Positions 37,718 through 45,947 of a stretch of 64,000 nt of DNA are shown piece after piece. This stretch comes from a virus. The notes under the pieces are model-generated. The model was not told where the DNA came from and did not search any database. It worked only from the letters and a program-made list of their open reading frames with translations. The translations under genes were made by a program, and so were the position numbers. Position 1 is the first letter of the stretch, and every line of letters starts with the position of its first letter. Location: positions 1 through 64,000 of IMG/VR virus record IMGVR_UViG_3300047311_000323, one strand, 5' to 3'.

Positions 37718-39469
37718 TTACTGGGACTTCGAGTCAACCATTAGTCTCCATCTTAGACTGCTGTTATCCCAAACTACTTCGGCCCCATATCCGTCTGCAC
37801 CTACAATGTATTGAGAGTTAGCTGCTCCGAAGAATCTAATTCTATTATTGCTAGTGCTATTAGTATCTTCGTTAGAAATGATCAGCCTAGATGTACTAGT
37901 AGAAAGTAGGGCAATCTTTCTAATAGTTGATGCAGATGAAGGGGCGGCTGGCGCTACAAGGCCGCTGAGTAAAATGTCAGTAGCGGCACCGTCACCAGTA
38001 AATCTGATAACGACTGCTGGATTGCTGCTACCATCTGAGGTTGCTACGTTATTTAGCTGACCTGCTCCAGACTGGTCTATTCTTACTTCAGTAGCAGGTA
38101 GGTTTACAGTGGCCCATTCTAAATCTGTAGCACCAACATTAGTTCTAAGAACCTGTAGAGACGCGCCTCTAGCAAAACGAACGAAATTAGTACCATTGCT
38201 TCTGAGAATATCACCTACGGCAGTGGCAGTATCAGTGATAGTGTTATTAGATGCGTTAATGGTTTTGTTTGTTAGTATATCTGTAGTTCCCTGAGCAACT
38301 AAGGTATCGTTTGCGTTTGGCAAAATAAGAGTCTTGTTGGAGGCAGAGGGGGACCATGATAAGTCTCCAGTAATACCACCGTTTTTGTACTGTATAGATG
38401 CGTCTGTTTGGAATTTACCACCAGTATATCTAATGTTAGCAGTTGCAGCGGCATCAAAGACACCGGCAGTTACCGTTGCGAAACCCGTTCCAGATGGCGT
38501 GCTGCCAGATGGAGTAAAGTAACCCAGCGTACCGGCCGAAACGCCTAGGAACGTACCGTTGGCTCCCTTAGCTAGTCTAGTGAATTTAGTTCCAGAAATT
38601 ATAGCTAGAATATCACCAAGAGCAGCGCTGGTATCAGTAATGGTATTGTTAGTTGCGTTAACAGTCTTGTTGGTTAGTACATCTGTAGTTGTTAGTGTAA
38701 CTAAGGTATCTGTGACATCTGGGAAAGTGATAGTTTTGTTAGTGCCCGTTGGAACCCAATGCAAATTTCCTGTGATAGCACCATTCTTGTATTGAATGTC
38801 TACATCTGTTTGAAACACAGTAGTGTAACGGATGTTGGCAGTGGCTGTAGCGTCATAAGTTCCAGCCGTCAATGTAGCAAAACCAGTACCAGATGGAGAG
38901 CTTGGAATACCGGTTGGCAACCAAGTTGATCCGTTCCAAACTAGTGCTTGTCCAGGGTTTGGGGCGGTAGCGCTAACTGGACGAGTTTGAAGTCCAGTGA
39001 CTACAGGAGAGCTGGCAGTACCACCATTTAGGTCCCCAAGAAGTTTGATGGTTCCAAAAACGGCATTGGTAGCATTAGTAAGAACACCAGGTGCCCAGTT
39101 AGAACCGTTCCATGTCAAAATATTGTTGAGCGTTGGGGTCGTGTTACTGACCGGGAATCCCTGTAAACCACTGACCTTAGGATTTAAAGCAGTAGTTCCT
39201 GTTCCAAATAAGTCTCCGCCTAATTGAATAACACCTTTACTTGCCGTAGTAGCGTCAGGCACAGATGGAACAATGATAGTACCAGCCAAAGCAGCAATAG
39301 CTGTTTGAACATCCGTTATGTTGGTGGAACCAATCAAAATCGGTGGTGATAAATCGATAGAGCCTGCGACATGCCTAAAATCACTGCCCTCGACATGATG
39401 TTGAAAATCATATCGATCTGTGACTAGGTGGCCTACGCCTGGCTTAAAGTTAGGGTTTATTGGACTCAT
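37718..39469 (-). CDS. repeat-containing tail fibre protein
   Basis: 583 residues with two kinds of tandem repeat. A ~50-residue unit occurs at ~77-127 and ~137-187 (GVIQLGGDLFGTGT / GTIKLLGDLNGGTA, each ending NGSxWxPG). A ~130-residue unit occurs at ~192-320 and ~324-445 (FATLTAGTYDATATANIRYT / FATVTAGVFDAAATANIRYT, with LTNKTVNATNNTITDT / LTNKTINASNNTITDT). Such repeats form trimeric fibre shafts. The C-terminal ~100 residues are a different domain, possibly the tip. Likely recognises the host. Confidence 0.75.
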   Translation of the reverse strand: MSPINPNFKPGVGHLVTDRYDFQHHVEGSDFRHVAGSIDLSPPILIGSTNITDVQTAIAALAGTIIVPSVPDATTASKGVIQLGGDLFGTGTTALNPKVSGLQGFPVSNTTPTLNNILTWNGSNWAPGVLTNATNAVFGTIKLLGDLNGGTASSPVVTGLQTRPVSATAPNPGQALVWNGSTWLPTGIPSSPSGTGFATLTAGTYDATATANIRYTTVFQTDVDIQYKNGAITGNLHWVPTGTNKTITFPDVTDTLVTLTTTDVLTNKTVNATNNTITDTSAALGDILAIISGTKFTRLAKGANGTFLGVSAGTLGYFTPSGSTPSGTGFATVTAGVFDAAATANIRYTGGKFQTDASIQYKNGGITGDLSWSPSASNKTLILPNANDTLVAQGTTDILTNKTINASNNTITDTATAVGDILRSNGTNFVRFARGASLQVLRTNVGATDLEWATVNLPATEVRIDQSGAGQLNNVATSDGSSNPAVVIRFTGDGAATDILLSGLVAPAAPSSASTIRKIALLSTSTSRLIISNEDTNSTSNNRIRFFGAANSQYIVGADGYGAEVVWDNSSLRWRLMVDSKSQ

Positions 39470-39509
39470 TTATTCGCCTTAAATTCTAGTAATATGCAAG
39501 CTTATTGCA

Positions 39510-41087
39510 TTACGGCAAGATGATTGTATGAGTATGTCCTAGAACTTCCATTACTTGACCATTTACAATCGGGTGGTTATGACCTTGTGAGAGGGCAGTA
39601 GTTTGATTTATCTGAGAAACTGACAAAACCTTTTCATTTATGACAATCTCGTGGCTGTGTGGCGGGATTCCAGGAGTAAATCCAAGGCTGGTATTGAGCT
39701 TGGATGGGAAATCAGCCGTATTCCTAAAAATACGAATCTGGTAAGCCACATCAGTCTTACGAACTCTAAAGGTCTTAAGATGTTGACCGCCATCCAAACC
39801 ATTGATAGTATTATTCCTTATTACATCAGAAACTTCATATCTAAACTCTTCATTATCATCCTGATCAAATAGAACTAAGATATCTCTAGTCTTAATTGTA
39901 GGAACTGTTAATGTCCATATATCCAATGGGAATTCAGATTCCATTCCAGCTTCATGCATTTTGAGATTTTCAGCAGTTGGACCTGGTCTGACCAAAATTC
40001 TTCCATCAGAATGACGAGGATCAAAGTACTGTTCATATCCAAAGACAAACTTGGTGCCATAGCAGAATGGACAACGGTCATCTGGGTATTCACTAGATGC
40101 TAGATAGCAAGAACAAGTTATACCTGTCTGTACTCTTCTAATCAAAACAGCAGGACGACCTGTTACAGATAAGAGTATGTCTTGACGCTGAGTATTTTGA
40201 TCTTGTAGTGACATTCCACGGAAGATATTGAAATTTCCATAGGCGTCAATACATCCTTGCTCTCCACCAATGTAGCTTCCGACACAAGTGCCATTTAGCA
40301 ATAGAACTGGATCAGTTCTGTGATAACCAGAATAATCATATGGCGGAAAAGTTACGTTAGCAGCATCCGCAGCACTTAAGTCTGTTGACAAGTAATCTTT
40401 AGCAACTTGGTGATATCCATCAAGGATAGTAAATGGGAAATTAGGATATTCAAATCTAGATTGGCAAGCAAAAATCGCATCCCATCCTGAATCTTCTTCA
40501 ATGGCAAATACGCTAACGATTGGACTCCAGGTATTGTATCCATCATAGCCTGATACTGTGTGCAAAGTAATAGGAGTAAAGTTGATTCCTCTACCATTGA
40601 TTGGAACAATCAAATTTTTGTTGACAGGGTCGACTGCTAAGTATTGAATAAGCTCAACACCTACTCTAATGAATCCGTTTCCAGGGAATCCATCGACATC
40701 TACTAACGGAATGATTAGATCAGTAGCTGTAATATCGCTACGCAACATGCTGCTTGGATAGAAGCGAACGTTGTCATGAGAAACCGGAAGGTTCTGTAAA
40801 AAGTTAACAAAAGTTGGGTTGTACTCTACTGGCCTCATAGAGAACCAATAATCTTGGCCTGGAGTTAGATCAATGATGTTAGCTGACGTAGCACCATCAA
40901 CAATAACGAACTTAACCCCTTCGGTAAAGATGGTTCGTCTATCTGTAGAATAATACAGATGATAAGCTATCTTGTTTGTGTACGTGTCGGGCTGTGCAGG
41001 AAACCAAGCCATATTTATGGTATGACCGTCTCCGAGGGACGTAACTGCGTCCAAACCAGACATGATAGGGTTAGAGTAATGAACCAT
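39510..41087 (-). CDS. tail protein with Fn3-like start, Cys4 knuckle and HxH end
   Basis: 525 residues. Residues ~15-100 resemble a fibronectin-type domain (AYHLYYSTDRR, LTPGQDYWFSMRP). Four cysteines at 325, 327, 339 and 342 (CSC then RCPFCYGTKF) form a likely zinc ribbon. The last ~50 residues hold three HxH pairs at 477/479, 503/505 and 518/520 (PHSHEI, GHNHPI, GHTHTI), the type of motif that binds iron or other metal in trimeric phage tips such as T4 gp12. Exact place in the virion unknown; a neck or fibre-base location is inferred. Confidence 0.6.
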   Translation of the reverse strand: MVHYSNPIMSGLDAVTSLGDGHTINMAWFPAQPDTYTNKIAYHLYYSTDRRTIFTEGVKFVIVDGATSANIIDLTPGQDYWFSMRPVEYNPTFVNFLQNLPVSHDNVRFYPSSMLRSDITATDLIIPLVDVDGFPGNGFIRVGVELIQYLAVDPVNKNLIVPINGRGINFTPITLHTVSGYDGYNTWSPIVSVFAIEEDSGWDAIFACQSRFEYPNFPFTILDGYHQVAKDYLSTDLSAADAANVTFPPYDYSGYHRTDPVLLLNGTCVGSYIGGEQGCIDAYGNFNIFRGMSLQDQNTQRQDILLSVTGRPAVLIRRVQTGITCSCYLASSEYPDDRCPFCYGTKFVFGYEQYFDPRHSDGRILVRPGPTAENLKMHEAGMESEFPLDIWTLTVPTIKTRDILVLFDQDDNEEFRYEVSDVIRNNTINGLDGGQHLKTFRVRKTDVAYQIRIFRNTADFPSKLNTSLGFTPGIPPHSHEIVINEKVLSVSQINQTTALSQGHNHPIVNGQVMEVLGHTHTIILP

Positions 41088-41141
41088 GGTACCCTAATTC
41101 GATTTTATTAGCCGACGGCTGGACAAGCTGGCGCGGAATGA

Positions 41142-41666
41142 TTAAACTTTTGCCATCAAGGTCTCTTTCTTTTCTTCGACCTCTTTTTTACTTTCAACTT
41201 CGTGGTGTTCGAGCAAATCATCAACATATTGTTCAGCTTCTTGATCACCAAACTGGTCGGCAATGTACTGTACCTGGTTCTGGAATCCTTCTTGCTCATA
41301 TGGGTTGTCCAAATAGCTTCCGTCATCCGAACTCTTGGTAGCTTTAGTGCCGGTCGTCTGCTGTAGCCAGTGAGTCATCTCATGGACGCCATAGGAAAAG
41401 TCCTTGAACCAATCACCATCCGTCAATAGCTTGTAATTGTAAATAATAACACCATGATCTGTCTTGGCAGATACATCTAAGTTGCCAAACATCATTGGAA
41501 TATAATCGATTTCAGAAATATCCACTTTATACTCGTCAAACATCTTCTGGACTACCTCATTTTGCTTGAGGTACTCGCGCATTTTCTTAATCATCCTATT
41601 TAAAGACTTGTAAGGCAGCTTTTTGATTTGAGAAAGTGGAATTTTCTCTTCACCTTTGGAACTCAT
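41142..41666 (-). CDS. HExxH zincin-type metallopeptidase
   Basis: 174 residues. The motif VHEMTHWLQQ at ~94-103 gives H95, E96 and H99 as metal and catalytic residues, and NPYEQE with Glu near 124-126 could be the third ligand. A basic helical start (KKLPYKSLNRMIKKMREYL) and a Lys/Glu-rich end flank the core. Similar small zincins are seen in several large phages, where the substrate is unknown; processing of a virion protein or a host target are both possible. It diverges from the 2H phosphoesterase. Confidence 0.65.
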   Translation of the reverse strand: MSSKGEEKIPLSQIKKLPYKSLNRMIKKMREYLKQNEVVQKMFDEYKVDISEIDYIPMMFGNLDVSAKTDHGVIIYNYKLLTDGDWFKDFSYGVHEMTHWLQQTTGTKATKSSDDGSYLDNPYEQEGFQNQVQYIADQFGDQEAEQYVDDLLEHHEVESKKEVEEKKETLMAKV

Positions 41667-41703
41667 ACTAGATATGGATAAATATCCATATTATCGAGGA
41701 CAC

Positions 41704-42321
41704 ATGGCTTTTTTGGGAATCAGAATACCACACGAAACGGCACGCTTACTAGCTCAGATTGATGTACCAGGCGAGAAAATCGCTACATCTGAGATGCACA
41801 TCACCCTTTTGCACTTTCAAAGCGAATGGCCTATCTCCGAATTGGCCAAATCATTGGAAGCTACCTACGAGGTGGTTTCTAAGTTCCATCCATTCCTGGC
41901 TAAGATAAATAAGGTTAGCTCGTTCCCTAAAAATCCAGAAGGTGTACTACCCGTTATTGGCAAAGTAGATTCTGATGACTTGATGGAGCTACGTAAAAAG
42001 TTAGCCGAGAATTTTGATGATGAGAACATCGACTTCTCTAAAACGCACAAAGATTTCAAGCCACACGTAACTCTAGCGTACGCAGAAGAAAAACCGGATG
42101 AAGAAAAGTTCCATCCGGTTGAATTCGTGGTTTCAGAGATTGTATTGTGGGGTGGCGACCACGGGGACGATCGAATTTTTGTTACGTTCCCGCTAGCAGG
42201 CCCAAAGATGGATAAGAATGCTATCTTACTCAAGAAGATTGAAATCTTCGAGAAGATTGCCGGCAATCCTTTACAGGATTACTTGACTCCATCTAAAGAG
42301 CGCAGAAAAACTGAGCGTTAA
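41704..42321 (+). CDS. 2H phosphoesterase (LigT/2'-5' RNA ligase superfamily)
   Basis: 205 residues from ATG 41704, chosen because GAGGA lies just upstream; an upstream in-frame ATG at 41656 would overlap the zincin start and has no ribosome site. The two catalytic HxT motifs are visible: MHITLLHF (H32, T34) and KPHVTLAYA (H121, T123). The superfamily opens 2',3'-cyclic or 2'-5' linked phosphates. Phage members include Acb1, which cuts cyclic oligonucleotides of CBASS defence, and RNA-repair enzymes. One of few plus-strand genes here; its stop overlaps the minus-strand gene stop by 4 bases. Confidence 0.8.
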   Translation: MAFLGIRIPHETARLLAQIDVPGEKIATSEMHITLLHFQSEWPISELAKSLEATYEVVSKFHPFLAKINKVSSFPKNPEGVLPVIGKVDSDDLMELRKKLAENFDDENIDFSKTHKDFKPHVTLAYAEEKPDEEKFHPVEFVVSEIVLWGGDHGDDRIFVTFPLAGPKMDKNAILLKKIEIFEKIAGNPLQDYLTPSKERRKTER

Positions 42322-43217
42322 ATCAATCTACGAGCACGCAAATGTCTTAGTCTTGCAAATGCCGGATTGATAGCGCTGGTCATACTGAATACACCCAAAC
42401 CTCTTGGTCCTGGACGCAAGCTGTTCTTAATGTACTTCAGCTTTTCCCAGTAGTGAGCTAGTAGTGTGCTGTATTGCGTTTGCATCAGCTCAGAAACCGT
42501 TGGTGGGTTGAAACTCAATCCGTTATCCGTGATTTGGAATTCACGACCACGTTCGATTAGTGCTTTGGATGATAGCGCGTATAGTGTAGCACCTTCAACT
42601 AGAATTTCACCAAACTGATCCACGAAATCATCATCGTCAAACTTGAAGAAGGTGAAGTAAGGTACTTGGTTGAAATCCCACAGAGCGGTAGCAATAAAAG
42701 TCGTAAGCATTGCGATAGAAAAGATATCGCAGTCAACATAGATGGTGTTACCATAAGCGTCGGCTGATTTCGCTTTACCAGCACTGTTAAGTCTAGCTTT
42801 CAAAGACTTGATTAGCTTGTTGATGTTGATAGTGGCACACTGCGAGTAGCTGAACCCTGGGTCATCTCCTAAATGGACATAACCATCAGAGTTGATGCTT
42901 GGAATCTGTGTATGGTCAACAACGAAGGTAAAAGTAGTTTCTACACGAAATCCGTTGACGTAGCCAACCCAGATATCGTTGAAGGCGCCGTATGGTCCGT
43001 TGATTGGCACGGTAAAGATATAAGAATACTTGCCGGTCGAGATTTGGCTAACTCCCGCTGAGGTCGGTGCTAGGGCCACCAGGCCGCTTGGTTGAACGAT
43101 AGAAATTGTTGGGAACGAATCAGTGTTGACTGGGTTACCCATCATATCCTTAAATTGTACGGTTAAATTGACTTGATCTGTAACGTCAATTAATTCACCG
43201 CGCGCTTTGATCGTCAT
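42318..43217 (-). CDS. structural protein with Ig-like N-terminal domain
   Basis: 299 residues. Residues ~10-105 form an Ig/cadherin-like sandwich (LTVQFKDMMGNPV, GKYSYIFTVP, YVNGFRVETTFTFVV). The second half is helical (INKLIKSLKARLN, ALWDFNQVPYF, LLAHYWEKLKYIKNSL) with an Arg-rich end. Its ATG overlaps the stop of the 121-aa gene upstream. A head or neck protein is plausible because the pair resembles head-completion gene pairs, but no family was named with certainty. Confidence 0.55.
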   Translation of the reverse strand: MTIKARGELIDVTDQVNLTVQFKDMMGNPVNTDSFPTISIVQPSGLVALAPTSAGVSQISTGKYSYIFTVPINGPYGAFNDIWVGYVNGFRVETTFTFVVDHTQIPSINSDGYVHLGDDPGFSYSQCATININKLIKSLKARLNSAGKAKSADAYGNTIYVDCDIFSIAMLTTFIATALWDFNQVPYFTFFKFDDDDFVDQFGEILVEGATLYALSSKALIERGREFQITDNGLSFNPPTVSELMQTQYSTLLAHYWEKLKYIKNSLRPGPRGLGVFSMTSAINPAFARLRHLRARRLI

Positions 43218-43579
43218 GTGGCAGTTCCTACTGTTACTCCGTAATTACCAAACGGAGCAGTTACAATTAGTTGGAAAATCGTTTGATAGAAATTGGGTGT
43301 TCCCGGTCCATTGTAGGTTACGTCTACTAAGTAGCTTCCAACTGAGGCCCCACCTGTTGGTAAAGCAAATTGGAAGTAATAAAGACCCGTATCCAGTCTA
43401 GTCATGGATTGAGGGAATCCAGTAGCCAGCGTCAAATTTGGGAAGATAATTCTGGTGATTTCAGGCGTAGCGTAACCATCATGTGGAAGTCCAGAATCCG
43501 CACGCTGGCCGTAACCGTCCTTAGTTTCTAGGAAAATTGTGGCTTTTTGTCCAGGGAAATAGTAGAGTAAAGTCGTCAT
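43214..43579 (-). CDS. small beta-rich structural protein
   Basis: 121 residues predicted as a single beta-sandwich (ATIFLETKDGYG, TRLDTGLYYFQFALP, GSYLVDVTYNG, QTIFQLIVTAP), resembling the Ig-like start of the next gene, with which it is translationally coupled. Two DGY tripeptides. Probably a small virion protein made with its neighbour. TTAGGATAA precedes ATG, and a TATAAG box lies further upstream. Confidence 0.55.
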   Translation of the reverse strand: MTTLLYYFPGQKATIFLETKDGYGQRADSGLPHDGYATPEITRIIFPNLTLATGFPQSMTRLDTGLYYFQFALPTGGASVGSYLVDVTYNGPGTPNFYQTIFQLIVTAPFGNYGVTVGTAT

Positions 43580-43676
43580 AGTTATCCTAACACTTATACA
43601 GTTCTATGCAGTTCTAATGCTGCAATACCAGAGTCAACTCTAATTTATCAATATGTAAGCATTATGATGTATTACT

Positions 43677-44105
43677 ATGAAAAAAAACACTACCCACTTT
43701 TGGATAACCAACATGTCACCAAGGAATGTTACCTTGGCAGATTTGGCCATGAATATCAGGGCCTTTTCTACAGTTGATCTGTTGGATAAGAGACACTATA
43801 AATACACTCTGGAACAGCTTCTAAAATCTAAGGAATCTGGTTCTTTATTTAAGAAGAGTAATATGATTGTAGTGCGTGAAGTAGCTCCACCTGATCCGGA
43901 AAAGAACAGAATAGCAATTGTATATGGCTCCATCATCCCAGACAGGGTACGCTCTCTCTACAAGGTTAATGAAGAAGAGTACGAAGAGCTGAAAGTCTCA
44001 AATGAAGACCAGAAGAAGCAAGATGAAATCTATGCCGAAGAAAACGCTGATCTAGCTGAGATTGACTTGCAGAGAAGCGTTATCAACCCACCTAAGAAGG
44101 TATAA
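43677..44105 (+). CDS. anchor-domain protein, first gene of plus-strand operon
   Basis: 142 residues. The first ~70 (FWITNMSPRNVTLADL, TVDLLDKRHYKYTLEQLLKS, ESGSLFKKSNMIVVRE) match in layout the N-terminal domain of the two beta-helix spikes and the 231-aa fibre-block protein. The remainder is charged and helical. No ribosome site precedes the ATG, and a TATGAT box ends only 8 bases upstream, so the mRNA may be nearly leaderless. Likely structural or an anchor for the next proteins. Starts divergently from the 121-aa gene. Confidence 0.6.
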   Translation: MKKNTTHFWITNMSPRNVTLADLAMNIRAFSTVDLLDKRHYKYTLEQLLKSKESGSLFKKSNMIVVREVAPPDPEKNRIAIVYGSIIPDRVRSLYKVNEEEYEELKVSNEDQKKQDEIYAEENADLAEIDLQRSVINPPKKV

Positions 44106-44107
44106 CT

Positions 44108-44293
44108 ATGCATTCTCGCAAACGGTTAGCTAACGTTATTGATCAGATTCTAACATCCGAAAAGGAGCAGTTAGAAGAAGTCGAGGCATCCACAGTTGAC
44201 GACTATAAAAAGTTGAACGACAAGTGTGATGAGGTTATTTGTAAGATAAAGAAGAGGAAAGGCAAGTCCAACATCCAACAATCTGGAGAATAA
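44108..44293 (+). CDS. small coiled-coil protein
   Basis: 61 residues, almost entirely charged helix (SEKEQLEEVEASTVDDYKKL), with a basic end. AAGAAGGT lies just before the ATG, 2 bases after the upstream stop. The stop overlaps the next ATG as TAATG, so the three genes form one operon. No family recognised. Confidence 0.55.
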   Translation: MHSRKRLANVIDQILTSEKEQLEEVEASTVDDYKKLNDKCDEVICKIKKRKGKSNIQQSGE

Positions 44294-44604
44294 TGCCTGA
44301 CAACAGGGACAAAGATAGAATAATTCCTCTTATTGACCAAATCAACAAGAGAGATCTAGAAATCATTCTGGAGGTCAACAGAAAAGCTGTTGAAATCGAG
44401 ACGGCGGTTGCCGATCAGAATGAAGAGATCATTACTTTGCTTAATGATAACCAAGAATCACAAGAAAACATTGAGAAGAAACTAGATAAACTTTTAGATC
44501 ATGCCGAAGACACATCTAAAGACCTATTCAAGATTCAAGTGCTATTTGTTTCCGGACTACTAGCTTTAGTAGCTCAGATCATCCAAATTTTTCTGAAGAA
44601 GTAA
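44293..44604 (+). CDS. coiled-coil protein with C-terminal membrane anchor
   Basis: 103 residues. About 75 residues of long charged helix (IDQINKRDLEIILEVNRKAV, ETAVADQNEEI) lead into a single C-terminal hydrophobic helix, VLFVSGLLALVAQIIQIFL, ending KK. That topology (cytoplasmic coil, tail-anchored) is seen in some antiholins, spanin-like and tail-ejection proteins. Function unknown. It ends one base before the stop of the convergent cold-shock gene. Confidence 0.55.
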   Translation: MPDNRDKDRIIPLIDQINKRDLEIILEVNRKAVEIETAVADQNEEIITLLNDNQESQENIEKKLDKLLDHAEDTSKDLFKIQVLFVSGLLALVAQIIQIFLKK

Positions 44605-44838
44605 TCAGTTCTTCATAATTTCGACATTAGTTGCTTTTGGCGTCCCGTGTTTATTAACACCGAGACCAAAGGAAACTTTTTGATGTTTGTAGAGGGTTTT
44701 GAATCCTTCACAAGCGACATCAGAGAAGTGAACAAACATGTCTTTCTGTTTGACACCTTCTTTTTCCCAGCCAATGAATCCAAAACCACGCTTTGGGTCA
44801 AACCACAATACTTCGCCGTAAAACTTTTCGTCGGTCAT
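44605..44838 (-). CDS. cold-shock domain protein
   Basis: 77 residues, one cold-shock domain. RNP-1-like KRGFGFIGW at ~16-24 and RNP-2-like DMFVHFSD at ~33-40 carry the aromatic residues that stack on single-stranded RNA or DNA. Host CspA-type proteins are 65-75 aa, and this one has a slightly longer loop after RNP-1. Likely an RNA chaperone acting on phage or host mRNA. It is in an accessory patch rather than a structural operon. Confidence 0.85.
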   Translation of the reverse strand: MTDEKFYGEVLWFDPKRGFGFIGWEKEGVKQKDMFVHFSDVACEGFKTLYKHQKVSFGLGVNKHGTPKATNVEIMKN

Positions 44839-44840
44839 GT

Positions 44841-45182
44841 TTACTTATCCTTATATACTAACTCGCCATCCACCCAAAGTTCTCCCATATGGGAGTCCAA
44901 ACCTGGAATGACTAAGGTGTTACTTTGCTTCAAAGAAGCGAAGCATTCACCTAACAGTTTGTATACCTCTATTGCGCCGTACTTGCTAATATCCTTCTTC
45001 TTTTCGTCTGTATTAGCCTCGCGCATTAGTTTATCAAATTTTGCAAAAAGAACAAGCATGTCCTTTTCACGTCCCGCCCATTTGGCAACTGTAAGAAACT
45101 TTTTACGGGTTTCTCTTTCACTAGTGACCTTTTCACTCATATCATCTGGATTTGATGTGTCCATTTGAAAATTCTTACTCAT
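44841..45182 (-). CDS. hypothetical protein between HNH and cold-shock genes
   Basis: 113 residues, highly charged helix-rich (SERETRKKFLTVAKWAGREK, FDKLMREANTDEKKK) with a short beta end (ELWVDGELVYKDK). No motif recognised. Start overlaps the end of the HNH gene by 8 bases, so the pair is probably co-transcribed. TAAGGATAA ahead of the cold-shock ATG lies just beyond this gene. Confidence 0.55.
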   Translation of the reverse strand: MSKNFQMDTSNPDDMSEKVTSERETRKKFLTVAKWAGREKDMLVLFAKFDKLMREANTDEKKKDISKYGAIEVYKLLGECFASLKQSNTLVIPGLDSHMGELWVDGELVYKDK

Positions 45183-45498
45183 GACTGGCTCCGATTTTGA
45201 AAGACTTGTTCTTGAATTCTATGTAGGGCTTATCAATGCCCTCAATGTTTCTTTTTCCATCTAGTTCGTAAATAAGAGTGCGCCCATTTGGCGGTTGTGT
45301 GGATGGATATACACCGATGATTTTGAGTCGGCCTGTATGGGTTAATGCATGACAGTTAGCACACAAAATTGCTAGGTTAAAGTCATGGTTGGTAGTGTTT
45401 AATTCTGTTCTTTCTATAATATGATGCAATTCTAGTAGCTTAGGGTCGCAAACATTGCACGATTCAATCTCACATTTATTCTTAACTAACTTACTCAT
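45175..45498 (-). CDS. small HNH endonuclease
   Basis: 107 residues. LELHHIIERTE (H25, H26), HDFNLAILCANCHALTH with Asn near 41, and cysteines C14, C17, C46 and C49 form the HNH/beta-beta-alpha-metal motif with a zinc knuckle. Such small HNH proteins nick or cut DNA and often act as homing enzymes or in DNA packaging. It is far from any terminase in this window, so homing or host DNA attack is more likely than packaging. Confidence 0.8.
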   Translation of the reverse strand: MSKLVKNKCEIESCNVCDPKLLELHHIIERTELNTTNHDFNLAILCANCHALTHTGRLKIIGVYPSTQPPNGRTLIYELDGKRNIEGIDKPYIEFKNKSFKIGASHE

Positions 45499-45515
45499 GC
45501 GCTTTCTATATCAGG

Positions 45516-45857
45516 TTAACGAGTGGCCCAAGCTTCTACACGAACAGTGCCGGTACCGGAAAACCAAATCTTAGTAATCGGTCTATTCTGAAATATTAAC
45601 TCTCTTGGAGCAGTAGCCAAGCTACCATCAAGGGTTCCATGCACATCAGTACCATTAAAAGAGTATTGGATGTTAGTTGCTGCAGCCGGTACCCAAAACA
45701 TTACAGTATAGGTAGGGAAAGTAATGAGAACGTCACAATTGGTTACGAAAGTACCCGGTGTGGCCGAGCCTGGAGTAACAGTCTTGAAATAATTGAAGCT
45801 TTTACCCCATGTAATCGGGGCAAGTGGGTTATTTGTGCGGTCGTAAGGAAATCCCAT
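45516..45857 (-). CDS. small beta-rich structural protein downstream of spike genes
   Basis: 113 residues with alternating strands (CDVLITFPTYTVMFWVP, IQYSFNGTDVHGT, KIWFSGTGTVRVEAW). No family recognised. It follows the terminator of the beta-helix spike gene and has an AGGAGT ribosome site, so it is a separate transcription unit or depends on read-through. Likely a small capsid- or fibre-associated protein. Confidence 0.5.
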   Translation of the reverse strand: MGFPYDRTNNPLAPITWGKSFNYFKTVTPGSATPGTFVTNCDVLITFPTYTVMFWVPAAATNIQYSFNGTDVHGTLDGSLATAPRELIFQNRPITKIWFSGTGTVRVEAWATR

Positions 45858-45900
45858 TGTTATACTCCTACTACTATATAGAATTATTACCTAAAAAGAA

Positions 45901-45923
45901 AAGACCCGCCAAAAGCGGGTCTT
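45901..45923 (-). terminator. terminator after 564-aa spike gene
   Basis: AAGACCCGC and GCGGGTCTT form a 9-bp stem with a 5-base loop. On the minus strand it is followed by TTCTTTTTAGG; runs of A on the other side make it potentially bidirectional. It lies about 25 bases beyond the spike stop. Confidence 0.85.
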
Positions 45924-45947
45924 TTTGAAATTACTTATTGAATCAAG

